From assembly GCA_006218065.1 (NCBI GenBank), contig VBWE01000011.1:86996-150995 (forward strand): 64,000 nucleotides of DNA, in the 5' to 3' direction. The DNA is from Bacteroidota bacterium (lineage in GTDB: Bacteria > Bacteroidota > Bacteroidia > Palsa-965). The translations under genes and the position numbers were made by a program. Positions within the stretch are counted from its first letter, which is position 1. The number at the start of each line of letters is the position of its first letter. The notes under the pieces are model-generated. The model was not told where the DNA came from, made no database searches, and worked only from the letters and a program-made list of their open reading frames with translations. Positions 36,808-45,797 of the stretch are shown here, piece by piece.

Positions 36808-36827
36808 GTTTGTTGTTTTTATGAAAC

Positions 36828-36861
36828 AAAACAGCCGCCCTGGAATCGGAGCGGCTGTTTT
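36828..36861 (-). terminator. Attenuator 1 terminator
   Basis: An 11-bp perfect stem (AAAACAGCCGC and GCGGCTGTTTT) with a 12-nt loop, the 3' arm ending in T residues and followed by TTTGTTTC. CCGCTCCG in the 5' arm and loop (36847-36854) is exactly complementary to CGGAGCGG at codons 21-23 of leader peptide 1 (36892-36899), so terminator and antiterminator are mutually exclusive. The stop of transcription here would precede leader 2. Confidence 0.78.
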
Positions 36862-36885
36862 GAACTGATATGCTGTTACATTTCG

Positions 36886-36960
36886 TCAATACCGCTCCGG
36901 GCCTGGTGTGATAATCACCACGCTTGATACAGAGCAGATAACGAAGTTTGATTGTTGCAT
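36886..36960 (-). CDS. Val/Ile leader peptide 1 of the ilv operon
   Basis: A 24-codon frame starting ATG CAA CAA and ending TGA. Seven of 24 residues are Val or Ile: Val7-Ile8, Val11, and the run Val14-Val15-Ile16-Ile17 followed by Thr18. Codons 21-23 (Pro-Glu-Arg) contain the segment that pairs with the terminator arm downstream, so a ribosome reaching the stop codon would mask it and permit termination. Placed about 21 nt after the promoter box. Call rests on codon content, position and the competing secondary structures. Confidence 0.75.
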   Translation of the reverse strand: MQQSNFVICSVSSVVIITPGPERY

Positions 36961-36980
36961 TTTTTTTCTGATTACTGCGG

Positions 36981-37012
36981 CAAATGTATAACAATGAAAA
37001 AACATAAGTCAA
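36981..37012 (-). promoter_or_regulatory. Promoter of the ilv operon
   Basis: TTG (37010-37012, within CTTGAC) and TACATTTG (36981-36988, exact match to TAnnTTTG) are separated by 21 nt on the minus strand. The site lies between leuB and leader peptide 1, so the ilv half can be transcribed independently of the leu half. Confidence 0.65.
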
Positions 37013-37059
37013 GTTTTTTCGGATTATTTTTTTGAAACACGATTTCAGCCGGTCCATGT

Positions 37060-38166
37060 TCACAGTAATGCGTCCTGGTCACTGAACAGCAACGGGCCGG
37101 TTTCCAGGTCCTCTTTTTCGTTTATCCGCAAAGCAAGCAGGTCGCCCAGGCGCGAACAGGAAAGAAATTTTTCCGGGTTCAGCTCGCAGGTCACCATACC
37201 GCCGGCCACCGACCAGTCCACTGCTTCACGCACAGCCGCTGCCGCATCCGGCTCACCGAGATAATCGAGCATCATGGCAACCGACAAGATCGACGCTACC
37301 GGGTTCGCAGAATTCTTGCCGGCGGCTTCCGGGTACGATCCATGTACCGGTTCGAACAGGCCGGCATGTTCACCGGTTGAAGCCGACGGGAGCAAACCGA
37401 GCGAACCGGCAAGCACCGAAGATTCATCGGAGAGTATATCGCCGAACATATTTTCCGTGAGGATGACATCGAAACGCCGCGGCTCGCGGATAAGCTGCAT
37501 AGCGGCATTATCAACGTACATGCAATCCAACGTAACGTCCGGGAACTGCGGAGCGATTTCGTGCACGATGCTTCTCCAAAAGCGCGACGTTTCGAGTACA
37601 TTGGCTTTGTCCACCAGCGTAATTTTATTGCGGCGTGCACGGGCCAGTTGAAAAGCGCACCTGGTGATCCGTTCGATCTCCTGCCGGCTGTACACGCACG
37701 TATCGTAAGCCGATTCACAGCCGGCGCTGCGGCCGCTCGCTCCGTAATATAATCCGCCCGTGAGTTCTCTCACGACGACAAGATCGACGCCTGCGAGCAG
37801 TTCGTTTTTCAGCGGCGACTGTTCCGCGAGCTGCGGCCATGTTTTTACGGGACGCATGTTCGCATACAAACCGAGTTCTTTCCGCAACTGCAGCAAGCCC
37901 TGTTCCGGCCGGATTTCGGCCTGCGCGTATTTCGGATGGCCAACTGCACCCAGCAGCACGGCGTCGGAGGATATACAACCGGCCAGCGTCGGTTCGGGCA
38001 ACGGATCTCCGCAGGCATCGATAGCGGCAGCGCCGATCAGCGATTCATGCAAACCGAACCGCAGCGAAAAACGTTTTTCGATCGCACGCAGCACTTTCAG
38101 CGCCTGCGCAACAACTTCCGGACCGATACCATCGCCGGGAAGCACTGCAATGGAATAATTTTTCAT
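37060..38166 (-). CDS. leuB: 3-Isopropylmalate dehydrogenase
   Basis: 368 residues; oxidatively decarboxylates 3-isopropylmalate with NAD. Typical features: IAVLPGDGIGPEV at the N-terminus, substrate-binding arginines around QLRKELGLYANMRPVK and VVRELTGGLYYG, Mg-binding aspartates in FGDILSDESSVLAGSLG, and the NAD segment GKNSANPVASILSVAMML. Its start overlaps the leuD stop by 4 nt. It is the last gene of the leu group; the ilv promoter lies just behind it. Confidence 0.96.
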   Translation of the reverse strand: MKNYSIAVLPGDGIGPEVVAQALKVLRAIEKRFSLRFGLHESLIGAAAIDACGDPLPEPTLAGCISSDAVLLGAVGHPKYAQAEIRPEQGLLQLRKELGLYANMRPVKTWPQLAEQSPLKNELLAGVDLVVVRELTGGLYYGASGRSAGCESAYDTCVYSRQEIERITRCAFQLARARRNKITLVDKANVLETSRFWRSIVHEIAPQFPDVTLDCMYVDNAAMQLIREPRRFDVILTENMFGDILSDESSVLAGSLGLLPSASTGEHAGLFEPVHGSYPEAAGKNSANPVASILSVAMMLDYLGEPDAAAAVREAVDWSVAGGMVTCELNPEKFLSCSRLGDLLALRINEKEDLETGPLLFSDQDALL

Positions 38167-38762
38167 ATTATTTTCTGGTAAGGACGCGACATTTCAAAAC
38201 GCAGGATTTCTTCCGTCATGGTCAGCATCAAACCCGTATCGTCGTAGCCGTTGAGCAGGCAACGTTTCCGGTAAGCATCCACCGGGAAAGAAGAACGAAG
38301 TGACGTACCACTGACCGCCACTTCCTCTTTCTCGAGATCGACCAGCACCGTTACTTGTTCACGGGCAGACAAGGTCATGATCTCCCGGATGAATTCAGCC
38401 GGCAAAATCACGGGAAGCAAACCGTTGTTCAGCGCATTGATCCTGAAAATATCCGCAAACGAGGGAGCGAGGATCGCGCGAAAGCCGAAATCACGGAGAG
38501 CCCAGGCAGCATGTTCCCTGCTCGATCCGCAACCGAAATTTTTCCCGGCAACCAGTACCTGCTCATCGCCGCGCGCCAGGTTCAGGGGAAATGAATCGCG
38601 CAAACTTCCGTCGGCGCAATAACGGAGGTCATGGAACAGGGCATCACCAAAACCTGTTTTTTCCGTTCGCTTCAGGAAACGCGCGGGGATAACCTGGTCC
38701 GTGTCGATATCGTCTGCATCGAAGCAAACTATTTTTGAAATCAATGTGCTGAATTTTTCCAT
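38163..38762 (-). CDS. leuD: 3-Isopropylmalate dehydratase small subunit
   Basis: 199 residues, the usual length. DIDTDQVIPARFLKR and NFGCGSSREHAAWALRDFGFRAILAPSFADIFRINALNNG-type motifs mark the swivel domain of the aconitase family. It forms the isopropylmalate isomerase with LeuC. One nucleotide separates it from leuC; the start of leuB overlaps its stop codon. Confidence 0.96.
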   Translation of the reverse strand: MEKFSTLISKIVCFDADDIDTDQVIPARFLKRTEKTGFGDALFHDLRYCADGSLRDSFPLNLARGDEQVLVAGKNFGCGSSREHAAWALRDFGFRAILAPSFADIFRINALNNGLLPVILPAEFIREIMTLSAREQVTVLVDLEKEEVAVSGTSLRSSFPVDAYRKRCLLNGYDDTGLMLTMTEEILRFEMSRPYQKII

Positions 38763-38763
38763 G

Positions 38764-40143
38764 TCAGTTGAGTATTGTTCTTACATCTTTGATATACCCG
38801 TACAGCGCGGCTGCAGCGGCCGTCAACGGTGCAGCGAGAATCGTTCTCGCACCGGGTCCCTGCCGGCCTTCGAAATTCCGGTTGCCGGTCGATACACAAT
38901 ATTTTCCGCCGGGAATTTTATCTTCGTTCATCCCGAGACAGGCGGAGCAGCCCGGCTGGCGGAATTCAAATCCTGCGGATTCGAGAATACGATCGAGACC
39001 TTCCGCACGCGCCTGCGTTTCCACTTCCTTCGACCCGGGAACGATCCAGGCCGTAACGCTTTCCGCAATTTTTTTGCCCGCCACAAGCCCGGCTACGGCA
39101 CGCAGGTCTTCGATACGTCCGTTCGTGCAGCTCCCGATAAAAACAAAATCGATTTTTTTTCCCACGAGCCGGTCGCCGGCATTAAAATGCATGTAATCCA
39201 GCGCACGTTTTTCATTCTCCGCGTTCCCGGGAATCCATCCGTCAACAGGTAACGCCTGCGCCGGGCTTGTACCGTAGGTGATCATCGGTACGATTTTCTC
39301 CGCATCAAAAAAATATTCGGCATCAAAAACCGCCCCTGCATCCGTATACAGCGAAGACCAATACGCCAGCGCTTCGTTCATATCGCCGGGCGGAGGAGAG
39401 AATGTCCGGCCGGCGACGTATGCCATCGTTTTTTCATCAGGCGCAATCAACCCGCCCCGCGCGCCCATTTCGATACTCATATTGCAGATCGTCATGCGTT
39501 CTTCCACCGACATCGCATCAACGGTGTTCCCGGCATATTCCACGAAGTGCCCGTTACCCCCTGCGGCGCCGAGTGCCGCGATGATATGCAGGATCACGTC
39601 TTTAGCGGCAACGCCTGCAGATAACTTCCCGGAAACAGTGATCCGCATGCGTTTTGGTTTTTCCCCCAGCAGGCATTGTGTCGCCAGTACCTGTTCCACC
39701 TGCGAAGTGCCGATACCGAATGCCACCGTACCGAGTGCACCGTGTGTGGAGGTATGACTGTCGCCGCAAACAATCGTCATCCCCGGCCGCGTCAGCCCTA
39801 GTTCCGGACCGATTACGTGCACAATGCCGTTATAGCGGTGCCCCAGGCCGAAAAGCTCAACGCCGTTCTCCCGGCAATTTTTTTCAAGCTCCCGGATTTG
39901 CTTCGCCGACATTTCATCTTTTACCGGGAGGTGCTGGTTGCGCGTAGGCACATTATGGTCGGCGGTAGCCGTAACGCGCGAAGGAAAAAGCACGGGTACG
40001 CCGCGTTCGCGTAAACCGGCAAAGGCCTGCGGGCTGGTTACTTCGTGGATAAACTGCCGGTCGATAAAAAGCAGGTCGCTGCCGTTATCCATTTTTTTCA
40101 CGACATGCGCATCCCATATTTTATCAAACAAGGTCTTTTTCAT
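38764..40143 (-). CDS. leuC: 3-Isopropylmalate dehydratase large subunit
   Basis: 459 residues, catalytic subunit with a 4Fe-4S cluster. The cluster cysteines are found in [14 protein letters not shown] and in [45 protein letters not shown] is the family signature. Its start overlaps the leuA stop codon by 4 nt, so leuA and leuC are translationally coupled. Confidence 0.97.
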   Translation of the reverse strand: MKKTLFDKIWDAHVVKKMDNGSDLLFIDRQFIHEVTSPQAFAGLRERGVPVLFPSRVTATADHNVPTRNQHLPVKDEMSAKQIRELEKNCRENGVELFGLGHRYNGIVHVIGPELGLTRPGMTIVCGDSHTSTHGALGTVAFGIGTSQVEQVLATQCLLGEKPKRMRITVSGKLSAGVAAKDVILHIIAALGAAGGNGHFVEYAGNTVDAMSVEERMTICNMSIEMGARGGLIAPDEKTMAYVAGRTFSPPPGDMNEALAYWSSLYTDAGAVFDAEYFFDAEKIVPMITYGTSPAQALPVDGWIPGNAENEKRALDYMHFNAGDRLVGKKIDFVFIGSCTNGRIEDLRAVAGLVAGKKIAESVTAWIVPGSKEVETQARAEGLDRILESAGFEFRQPGCSACLGMNEDKIPGGKYCVSTGNRNFEGRQGPGARTILAAPLTAAAAALYGYIKDVRTILN

Positions 40144-41297
40144 CGGGCAGCATGTGTAACAAAAAGTTTCATTATGTCGTCGTCATCCACGACCTGCTTT
40201 GCATCGGCCAGTTCGATAAAACGCGCATACCCTTTTTCAAGTTCATCGTCGCTGACGGAAAAACCGAGTTTCTCCGCGCGGTAACGAAGCGCAGAACGCC
40301 CGCTGCGGGCGGTGAGTATAATGGACGAATCATCCGCACCCACATCCGCAGGCGAAATAATTTCATACGTTTCTTTGTGCTTGATCACGCCGTCCTGGTG
40401 AATTCCGGACGAGTGCGCAAAAGCATTGGCGCCCACGATTGCCTTATTCGCCTGCACAGGCATCCGCATCTTACCGGAAACAAGCCGGCTGACCCGGTTC
40501 AGCATGTTCGTCCGGATATTCGTATGGAAAGGCATGTGGCTGTGCTGTTTCAGGATCATCACTACTTCTTCGAGCGAAGCATTCCCTGCGCGTTCACCGA
40601 TACCGTTGATGGTACATTCAACCTGCCCCGCCCCGTTGCATACGCCGGCGATGGAATTCGCTGTTGCAAGCCCGAGATCATTATGACAATGCGTGGAGAT
40701 AATTGCACGGTCGATATTGGAGACGCGGTCTGAAAGAAATTTTATTTTTTCGCCGTATTGTTCGGGCAGGCAATATCCCGTCGTATCGGGAATATTCACG
40801 ACTGTGGCGCCCGCCCTGATTACGGCATGGATAATTTCCGCGAGGTATTCGTTATCCGTGCGGCCCGCATCTTCGGCATAAAATTCCACGTCATCGGTAA
40901 AACGTCGCGCAAACTTCACGGCGGCAACCGCACGTGCCAGGACACCTTCACGCGTATCTTTCAGTTTATGGCGGATATGAAAATCGGATGTTCCTATACC
41001 GGTGTGAATTCTTCCCCGCCTGGCCTGGCGGATCGCCATGCCCGCTGCTTCTATATCCGCTTCAACAGCGCGTGACAAAGCGCAGATCACCGGCCGGCGT
41101 ACTTCACGGGCGATCAGCTGCACCGCCTGGAAATCGCCGGGACTGGAAACAGGAAAACCGGCTTCAATGATATCCACTCCGAGCGCCTCGAGTTCCAGCG
41201 CGAGTTCGAGTTTCTCTTCCGGGTCCAGGCGGCAACCGGGAACCTGTTCGCCGTCGCGCAAGGTGGTATCGAAAATCTGAACCTGCTTGTTTTTCAT
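40140..41297 (-). CDS. leuA: 2-Isopropylmalate synthase, short form without the leucine-binding domain
   Basis: 385 residues from the ATG giving [18 protein letters not shown]; an upstream in-frame ATG would add 12 polar residues. The TIM-barrel domain shows [12 protein letters not shown], the metal ligands in [15 protein letters not shown], and [17 protein letters not shown]. After the barrel only the linker/subdomain (about 300-385, [16 protein letters not shown]... ) is present. The C-terminal allosteric domain of the roughly 510-residue enzyme is absent, so leucine inhibition of the classical kind is not expected. First gene of the leu operon. Confidence 0.95.
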   Translation of the reverse strand: MKNKQVQIFDTTLRDGEQVPGCRLDPEEKLELALELEALGVDIIEAGFPVSSPGDFQAVQLIAREVRRPVICALSRAVEADIEAAGMAIRQARRGRIHTGIGTSDFHIRHKLKDTREGVLARAVAAVKFARRFTDDVEFYAEDAGRTDNEYLAEIIHAVIRAGATVVNIPDTTGYCLPEQYGEKIKFLSDRVSNIDRAIISTHCHNDLGLATANSIAGVCNGAGQVECTINGIGERAGNASLEEVVMILKQHSHMPFHTNIRTNMLNRVSRLVSGKMRMPVQANKAIVGANAFAHSSGIHQDGVIKHKETYEIISPADVGADDSSIILTARSGRSALRYRAEKLGFSVSDDELEKGYARFIELADAKQVVDDDDIMKLFVTHAAR

Positions 41298-41330
41298 ACT
41301 TTTGATGCGATTCGTTTTTTTCTGATGAGA

Positions 41331-41362
41331 CAAAATAACGGCGCTGATTCCCGCACATCAAA
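41331..41362 (-). promoter_or_regulatory. Probable promoter of the leu operon
   Basis: On the minus strand TTTG (41359-41362) is followed after 20 nt by TTATTTTG (41331-41338), one mismatch from TAnnTTTG. The 5' leader to leuA would be only about 25 nt, too short for an attenuator like those in front of ilvE. Confidence 0.5.
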
Positions 41363-41452
41363 CCAAAATCAGCATACGCGCACGATGGCCAGGAAGAAAA
41401 CAGGCAAATACAACAATCTGAATAACAGGTAATTAAAAGATACTGAATTACA

Positions 41453-42994
41453 ATGCCCAACGCACTGACTGAACAATTGTGCAGCCTGATCCGCTCGATG
41501 ACGAAAGCGGAAAAACGGCATTTCAAATTGTTTGCGGGACGAAACGGAAAAGCGGTCGATCTTAAATTTGTGCGTGTTTTCGATGTACTGGAGCAGCAGA
41601 AAAAATACCAGGAAGATCAATTGTTAAAAAAAATTCCGGGTTTGCGCAAAGCGCAGTTATCGAATGTCAAAAAACATCTTTACGAACAGTTACTGATCAG
41701 CCTGCGCCTGCTGCAGCATGACGATCACGAAATCCGTATCCGGGAACAGGTTGATTTCGCGCGGATACTTTATAAGAAAGGTCTTTACCTGCAAAGCGTG
41801 AAAATACTGGAACGCGCACGGCTGGATGCGGGTATGAAAAACAATCATACGCTGCTGCTTGAAATCCTCGAGTTCGAAAAACTGATCGAGTTGCGTCACA
41901 TTACGCGAAGCCTCGGAAACCGGGCAGGCGAACTTACCGGGCAGTGCACGCAAACCCGGCAGCGGATCGAACGCACCGGCGTGCTCTCCGATCTCGCGCT
42001 GAACATGTACGGTTTTTATCTCGAACACGGTCCCGCGCGTCACCGGGATGATTTTCAAAAAGTGACTTCCTATTTCCGGGAACATCTCCCGGGCTACCCG
42101 CTCGGCGAACTCGGTTTTGCAGAACGAATTTTCCTGTGCCAGTCCCATGTCTGGTATCACCTGATCGTGCAGGATTTCACACAGTGTTACCGCTACGCGC
42201 ACGCCTGGGTCGCGCTTTTCGACCGTTACCCGGAATTCCTGGAGCTTGACCCGGATCTGTATATGAAAGGTTTACACAACGAGCTGACTACGCTTTTTTA
42301 TTGCCGGGATATCAAACGTTTCAAAACTTCGCTGCAGGTACTGGACAGTTTCATTCGCAGCCACGAGAAAAATTTCAGTGACAATTCGCAGATCACGGCT
42401 TTCCTGTATTATGAGACCAATGTGGTAAATGGTTTTTTTATGGAAGGCGCGTTTTCGGAAGGCGTGCGTTATGTTCCGAAACTCGAAGCACGGATCACCC
42501 GTTTCAGTGAACGGCTGGACACCCATCGTATCCTGATCTTCTGGTATAAAATCGCCTGTCTTTATTTCGGAAATGACGATTACAAGCGGTGTATACAGTA
42601 CCTGAATAAAATCATCAACACCAATACGCCGCAGCTTCGCGAAGATCTGCATGTGTTTGCGCGCCTGCTGAATCTCATCGCGCATTACGAACTCGGCAAC
42701 GACGACCTGCTCGAATACCAGCTGCGTTCTACGTACCGCTTCCTGCTTAAAGTAAAGGATCTTGGCGCAGTGCATCTCGCGATCCTTGACTTCCTGAAAA
42801 AATCAGGAACGCTTGACCGCAGGAATATGGCCGGGGCATTTTCGGCATTAAAAAGCACGTTGGAAAAGTTATCCGGCGAAGCTTTCCAGAAACGGTCTTC
42901 CATGTACCTCGACCTGGTTTCGTGGCTGGAGAGCAAAATTCAGAACAAGCCGGTACAGGCGATTATCCGGAAGAAGGCTGCGGAAAAAAAATAG
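41453..42994 (+). CDS. Conserved helical protein of unknown function
   Basis: 513 residues without signal peptide or membrane helices. The whole protein appears alpha-helical with TPR-like helix pairs (for example ARILYKKGLYLQSVKILERARLDAGMKNNHTLLLEILEFEKLIELR and ILIFWYKIACLYFGNDDYKRCIQYLNKIINT). The N-terminus (LTEQLCSLIRSMTKAEKRHFKLFAGRN) resembles the opening of a widespread Bacteroidota family of uncharacterised cytoplasmic proteins. The gene is divergent from leuA and stands alone. No function is claimed. Confidence 0.8.
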   Translation: MPNALTEQLCSLIRSMTKAEKRHFKLFAGRNGKAVDLKFVRVFDVLEQQKKYQEDQLLKKIPGLRKAQLSNVKKHLYEQLLISLRLLQHDDHEIRIREQVDFARILYKKGLYLQSVKILERARLDAGMKNNHTLLLEILEFEKLIELRHITRSLGNRAGELTGQCTQTRQRIERTGVLSDLALNMYGFYLEHGPARHRDDFQKVTSYFREHLPGYPLGELGFAERIFLCQSHVWYHLIVQDFTQCYRYAHAWVALFDRYPEFLELDPDLYMKGLHNELTTLFYCRDIKRFKTSLQVLDSFIRSHEKNFSDNSQITAFLYYETNVVNGFFMEGAFSEGVRYVPKLEARITRFSERLDTHRILIFWYKIACLYFGNDDYKRCIQYLNKIINTNTPQLREDLHVFARLLNLIAHYELGNDDLLEYQLRSTYRFLLKVKDLGAVHLAILDFLKKSGTLDRRNMAGAFSALKSTLEKLSGEAFQKRSSMYLDLVSWLESKIQNKPVQAIIRKKAAEKK

Positions 42995-43069
42995 CGGTTG
43001 CAATTTTCTGCCGGTCATCGGTATTTAGTCCTGCCGGAAAACTGGCTGAGAAGTTGCCATAGACAAGCT

Positions 43070-44407
43070 CTATTTCTCTTTATTCTCCCTGAAATTCAGG
43101 AACATCAGCGCCGCCAGCAGGCAAAGCGCCATCCCGCAAATCCCGGTAATGCGCAGTCCCAGGTCGTCGCCGGGATCTTTTCCGTAAATCGTGAGCATGG
43201 CGAAAAGTGCGATTCCTAAAGTCTGCCCGAGTTTCACCACGAAATATTTCACGGCGAAAAATAATCCTTCCCGGTTTTCGCCGGTGCGTTTGGCTTCGTC
43301 CTGTGCAATATCGGCCAGGATGGCGGGCGGCAATATGCCCAGCGTGGCCAGCGGGAAAGAAGCCATGATCACGAAAACGTACATCTGCACTTCGTTGTTC
43401 ACCGGCAGTTTCCCGATGAACCAGACACTGCCGCAAATCAGGCCGAGCAGCACGAATGAAAAAACGACCAGTTTCTTTTTCCCGAAACGTTTTACCATCG
43501 GGCCGATGAGCGGATAAAACAGCAGCGAGGTCAGCACCATGGTGCCCATGAACAGCGCACCTTTCGCTTCGGGCAGGCCGGCGAGCACGGTAACATAATA
43601 CAGCAACCCGCTGACTACGATATACAACGCCATGAAGTAGGCAAAATCCGCCAGCACATACGCGCGAAAATTGGAAATGCGGAAACTGGCGCGAATGGCG
43701 GGAAGCAGCGGCGTATGCGAAGGTTTCGCTTTACACCATTTTTTTTCATCGATACCGAAAGCGGAAATACACATGAGGATCCCGGCCAGGATACACAGGC
43801 TGCGTATCGCCCACTGCAAAGCGGTAATACGTTCTTCGAAACCGCAGCAGTATTGCCAGAGGTCGGCAATATTGTTCGAGGTGGCCGCTACGATAATGCC
43901 GCCTGCAAAACCGACCTGCTGCCAGGTGGCGAGGTTGATTTTTTCTTTGTCCGTTTGCGCGAGTTCGGGCAGCAAAGCATTCGCGGGAATGATATACGTT
44001 GTTGCGGAAACGAAAAACAAAATCAAAACAGTGGCGAGAAAATAGGCATTGCCGCTGCTTTCGCCCGGATCAGGCGGCTGGAAAATGAGCATGCAGCAAA
44101 TGATGGCGGGCAAAATACTCCAGCGCATAAACGGGATCCGGCGGCCCAACCGGTGTTTCGACCGGTCGCTCGCCTGGCCGATGAAGGGATCGTACACCGC
44201 ATCGGCGAGACGACCGGAAGCGGTAATGATCGCCAGTAAATTGAATATGCCGAAGAATAACGTTTGCGGAATAAGCGTATGCAGTCCCGATCCGCCGGGC
44301 GGCAAATAAAAGTACGGGAGCAGCACGCCGATGATATTGACCAGGATACTCCAGCCCATCATGCCGGAGGCGTAAATCAATTGGCGTGAAATGGTCAGCT
44401 GTCCCAT
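43070..44407 (-). CDS. GPH-family sugar/cation symporter (MFS_2)
   Basis: 445 residues, twelve hydrophobic segments. The loop GRLADAVYDPFIGQASDRSKHRLGRRIPFM between helices 2 and 3 is the signature of the glycoside-pentoside-hexuronide family of the major facilitator superfamily. A second conserved loop (MVKRFGKKKLVVFSFVLLG) lies between helices 8 and 9. Transports a sugar or related solute across the inner membrane, probably with a cation. Nothing adjacent identifies the substrate. Its start is preceded by the terminator of the Kelch operon, so it has its own promoter. Confidence 0.88.
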   Translation of the reverse strand: MGQLTISRQLIYASGMMGWSILVNIIGVLLPYFYLPPGGSGLHTLIPQTLFFGIFNLLAIITASGRLADAVYDPFIGQASDRSKHRLGRRIPFMRWSILPAIICCMLIFQPPDPGESSGNAYFLATVLILFFVSATTYIIPANALLPELAQTDKEKINLATWQQVGFAGGIIVAATSNNIADLWQYCCGFEERITALQWAIRSLCILAGILMCISAFGIDEKKWCKAKPSHTPLLPAIRASFRISNFRAYVLADFAYFMALYIVVSGLLYYVTVLAGLPEAKGALFMGTMVLTSLLFYPLIGPMVKRFGKKKLVVFSFVLLGLICGSVWFIGKLPVNNEVQMYVFVIMASFPLATLGILPPAILADIAQDEAKRTGENREGLFFAVKYFVVKLGQTLGIALFAMLTIYGKDPGDDLGLRITGICGMALCLLAALMFLNFRENKEK

Positions 44408-44412
44408 ATTTC

Positions 44413-44448
44413 AAAAAAAAGCAACCGGTAAATCTACCGATTGCTTTT
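44413..44448 (-). terminator. Terminator of the Kelch operon
   Basis: AAAAGCAAnCGGTA (44417-44430) pairs with TACCGnTTGCTTTT (44435-44448) with one mismatch and a 4-nt loop, followed on the minus strand by a run of eight T. It lies between the last Kelch gene and the sugar transporter. Confidence 0.85.
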
Positions 44449-44471
44449 CCTGTGTCAAAGTTTCTATTTCC

Positions 44472-44553
44472 CAATTTGAAAATTTGAAGATGTTCATGCG
44501 CGGGGAGATCGTGCGCATTTTCTCAATTTTCAAATCGGTTAATTTTCAAATCA
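44472..44553. repeat. Intergenic palindrome of AATTTGAAA-type short repeats
   Basis: The left arm has AATTTGAAAATTTGAAGATG (8-nt period). The centre is a small GC stem, GCGC facing GCGC, around 44499-44515. The right arm has the complementary CAATTTTCAAAT followed by TTAATTTTCAAATCA. The right arm includes the stop codon of the last Kelch gene. Same structural class as the repeats at 16341, 17770, 21827 and 59828. Confidence 0.65.
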
Positions 44554-45777
44554 ATGCCAGATCATTTTCCCGGAAGCCAGTTCACGCTCGCCGGAAGCCA
44601 GCAGGTACAAATACGTTCCGGATGCAAGTCCTTCACGATCGACAGTGAAATTATCCTGCGAAATATTTTTGATTTCGCGGACGATGCGCCCGTTCATATC
44701 CAGCAGCACCAGGCGAAGTGAATTTCCGTACGGCATTTTTTCATCCAGGCTGAATGTGATGCGATCTGTCGCGGGATTCGGGTAAGCGCGAACATGCACG
44801 GCATTTCCGTCCTGCTCCGTAATGCCGACATACGAAGGATCGAATTCCCAGAAATCGCTCAGCATCACATTACTGTCATATCCGCAGGCGAGATATCCTT
44901 TTGTCCCGATGCTGAACCCGGCGGCATTCGCACGTGCCGAACCTCCGAAATTATTGATCTGCGTCCACATATTCGTCCCGGGATCGTACTGCCAGAAATC
45001 TTTCCGGTTGCTCAAGGTATTATCGTATCCGCAACCCATGTAACCGAGGTTGCCGATGGCGAAACCCGTTGCACCGTAACGCGGCGTTCCGCTGAAGTTT
45101 GCTTTTGCCGCCCAGGTATTGGACGAAGGCGTGTACTCGTAAAAATCTCCTTTGAAAACGCCGTCATCGCCGGAGCCCACATACGCCCTGCCGTTGATCA
45201 CGAAAGCAACCGCCAGGCGGCGGGGCGTTCCCGTAAAATTGGCTTTCATGGCCCAGGTATTTGCAGCGGGATCGTATTCCCAGCAATCGTTTTTCAGCAC
45301 GTAGTTCATATCCTGTCCGGTGCAGACATATCCTTTGGTGTTGATTGCGAACCCGACCGCTGAACGTCGTCCGCCCGGGGTGAAATTCGCTTTCTGTGTC
45401 CACACGTCAAAACCTGCATCGTATTCCCAGGTATCATCGAAAAAAGGATTCGATCCCTGCCCGCCTACCACGTATGCTTTTGTACCGACTACAAAACTGG
45501 CAGCCACATCACGGCCAAGTCCTGTTCCCGTGGGGCCACCCAGGCTTTGTGTTTGTGTCCAGGTGCTGTTCGCCAGGTTGAATACGTACATGCTGCGTTT
45601 GTACGAGTTGCTGTCGATGCCCAGCCCGACATAAGCGCCCTGTCCTACGCCGAAACCAATGCAGGACGATCGCGCACCGCCGGCATAGGTCGGTTTCAGG
45701 TTCCAGGCGCCCTGTGCAGAAAGCAGTTGCGAGGAGAACAAAAACAACACGAGTAAATAAGCCGATCTCAAAGTCAT
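44551..45777 (-). CDS. Kelch-repeat secreted protein with T9SS sorting domain (third in operon)
   Basis: 408 residues from the ATG giving MTLRSAYLLVLFLFSSQLLSAQ, a good signal peptide; a TTG eight codons upstream would overlap the preceding stop codon and remains possible. Six Kelch-like motifs of about 50 residues follow (pattern GFxIGxxGYxGxGxD, then DFWEYDPxxxxWTxKANF), forming a predicted beta-propeller at about 25-310. The C-terminal about 75 residues are a T9SS sorting domain (RAYPNPATDRITFSL). Probably a surface or released binding protein. Closely related to the two genes upstream. Confidence 0.9.
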   Translation of the reverse strand: MTLRSAYLLVLFLFSSQLLSAQGAWNLKPTYAGGARSSCIGFGVGQGAYVGLGIDSNSYKRSMYVFNLANSTWTQTQSLGGPTGTGLGRDVAASFVVGTKAYVVGGQGSNPFFDDTWEYDAGFDVWTQKANFTPGGRRSAVGFAINTKGYVCTGQDMNYVLKNDCWEYDPAANTWAMKANFTGTPRRLAVAFVINGRAYVGSGDDGVFKGDFYEYTPSSNTWAAKANFSGTPRYGATGFAIGNLGYMGCGYDNTLSNRKDFWQYDPGTNMWTQINNFGGSARANAAGFSIGTKGYLACGYDSNVMLSDFWEFDPSYVGITEQDGNAVHVRAYPNPATDRITFSLDEKMPYGNSLRLVLLDMNGRIVREIKNISQDNFTVDREGLASGTYLYLLASGERELASGKMIWH

Positions 45778-45797
45778 AACGGTGAGGGTATAGTTTT

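Noticed and set aside
36686-37063. Open frame of 125 codons on the minus strand across the attenuator region
   Set aside because: It overlaps promoter, leader peptides and both terminators in another frame; composition is unlike a protein. The attenuator reading explains the region better.
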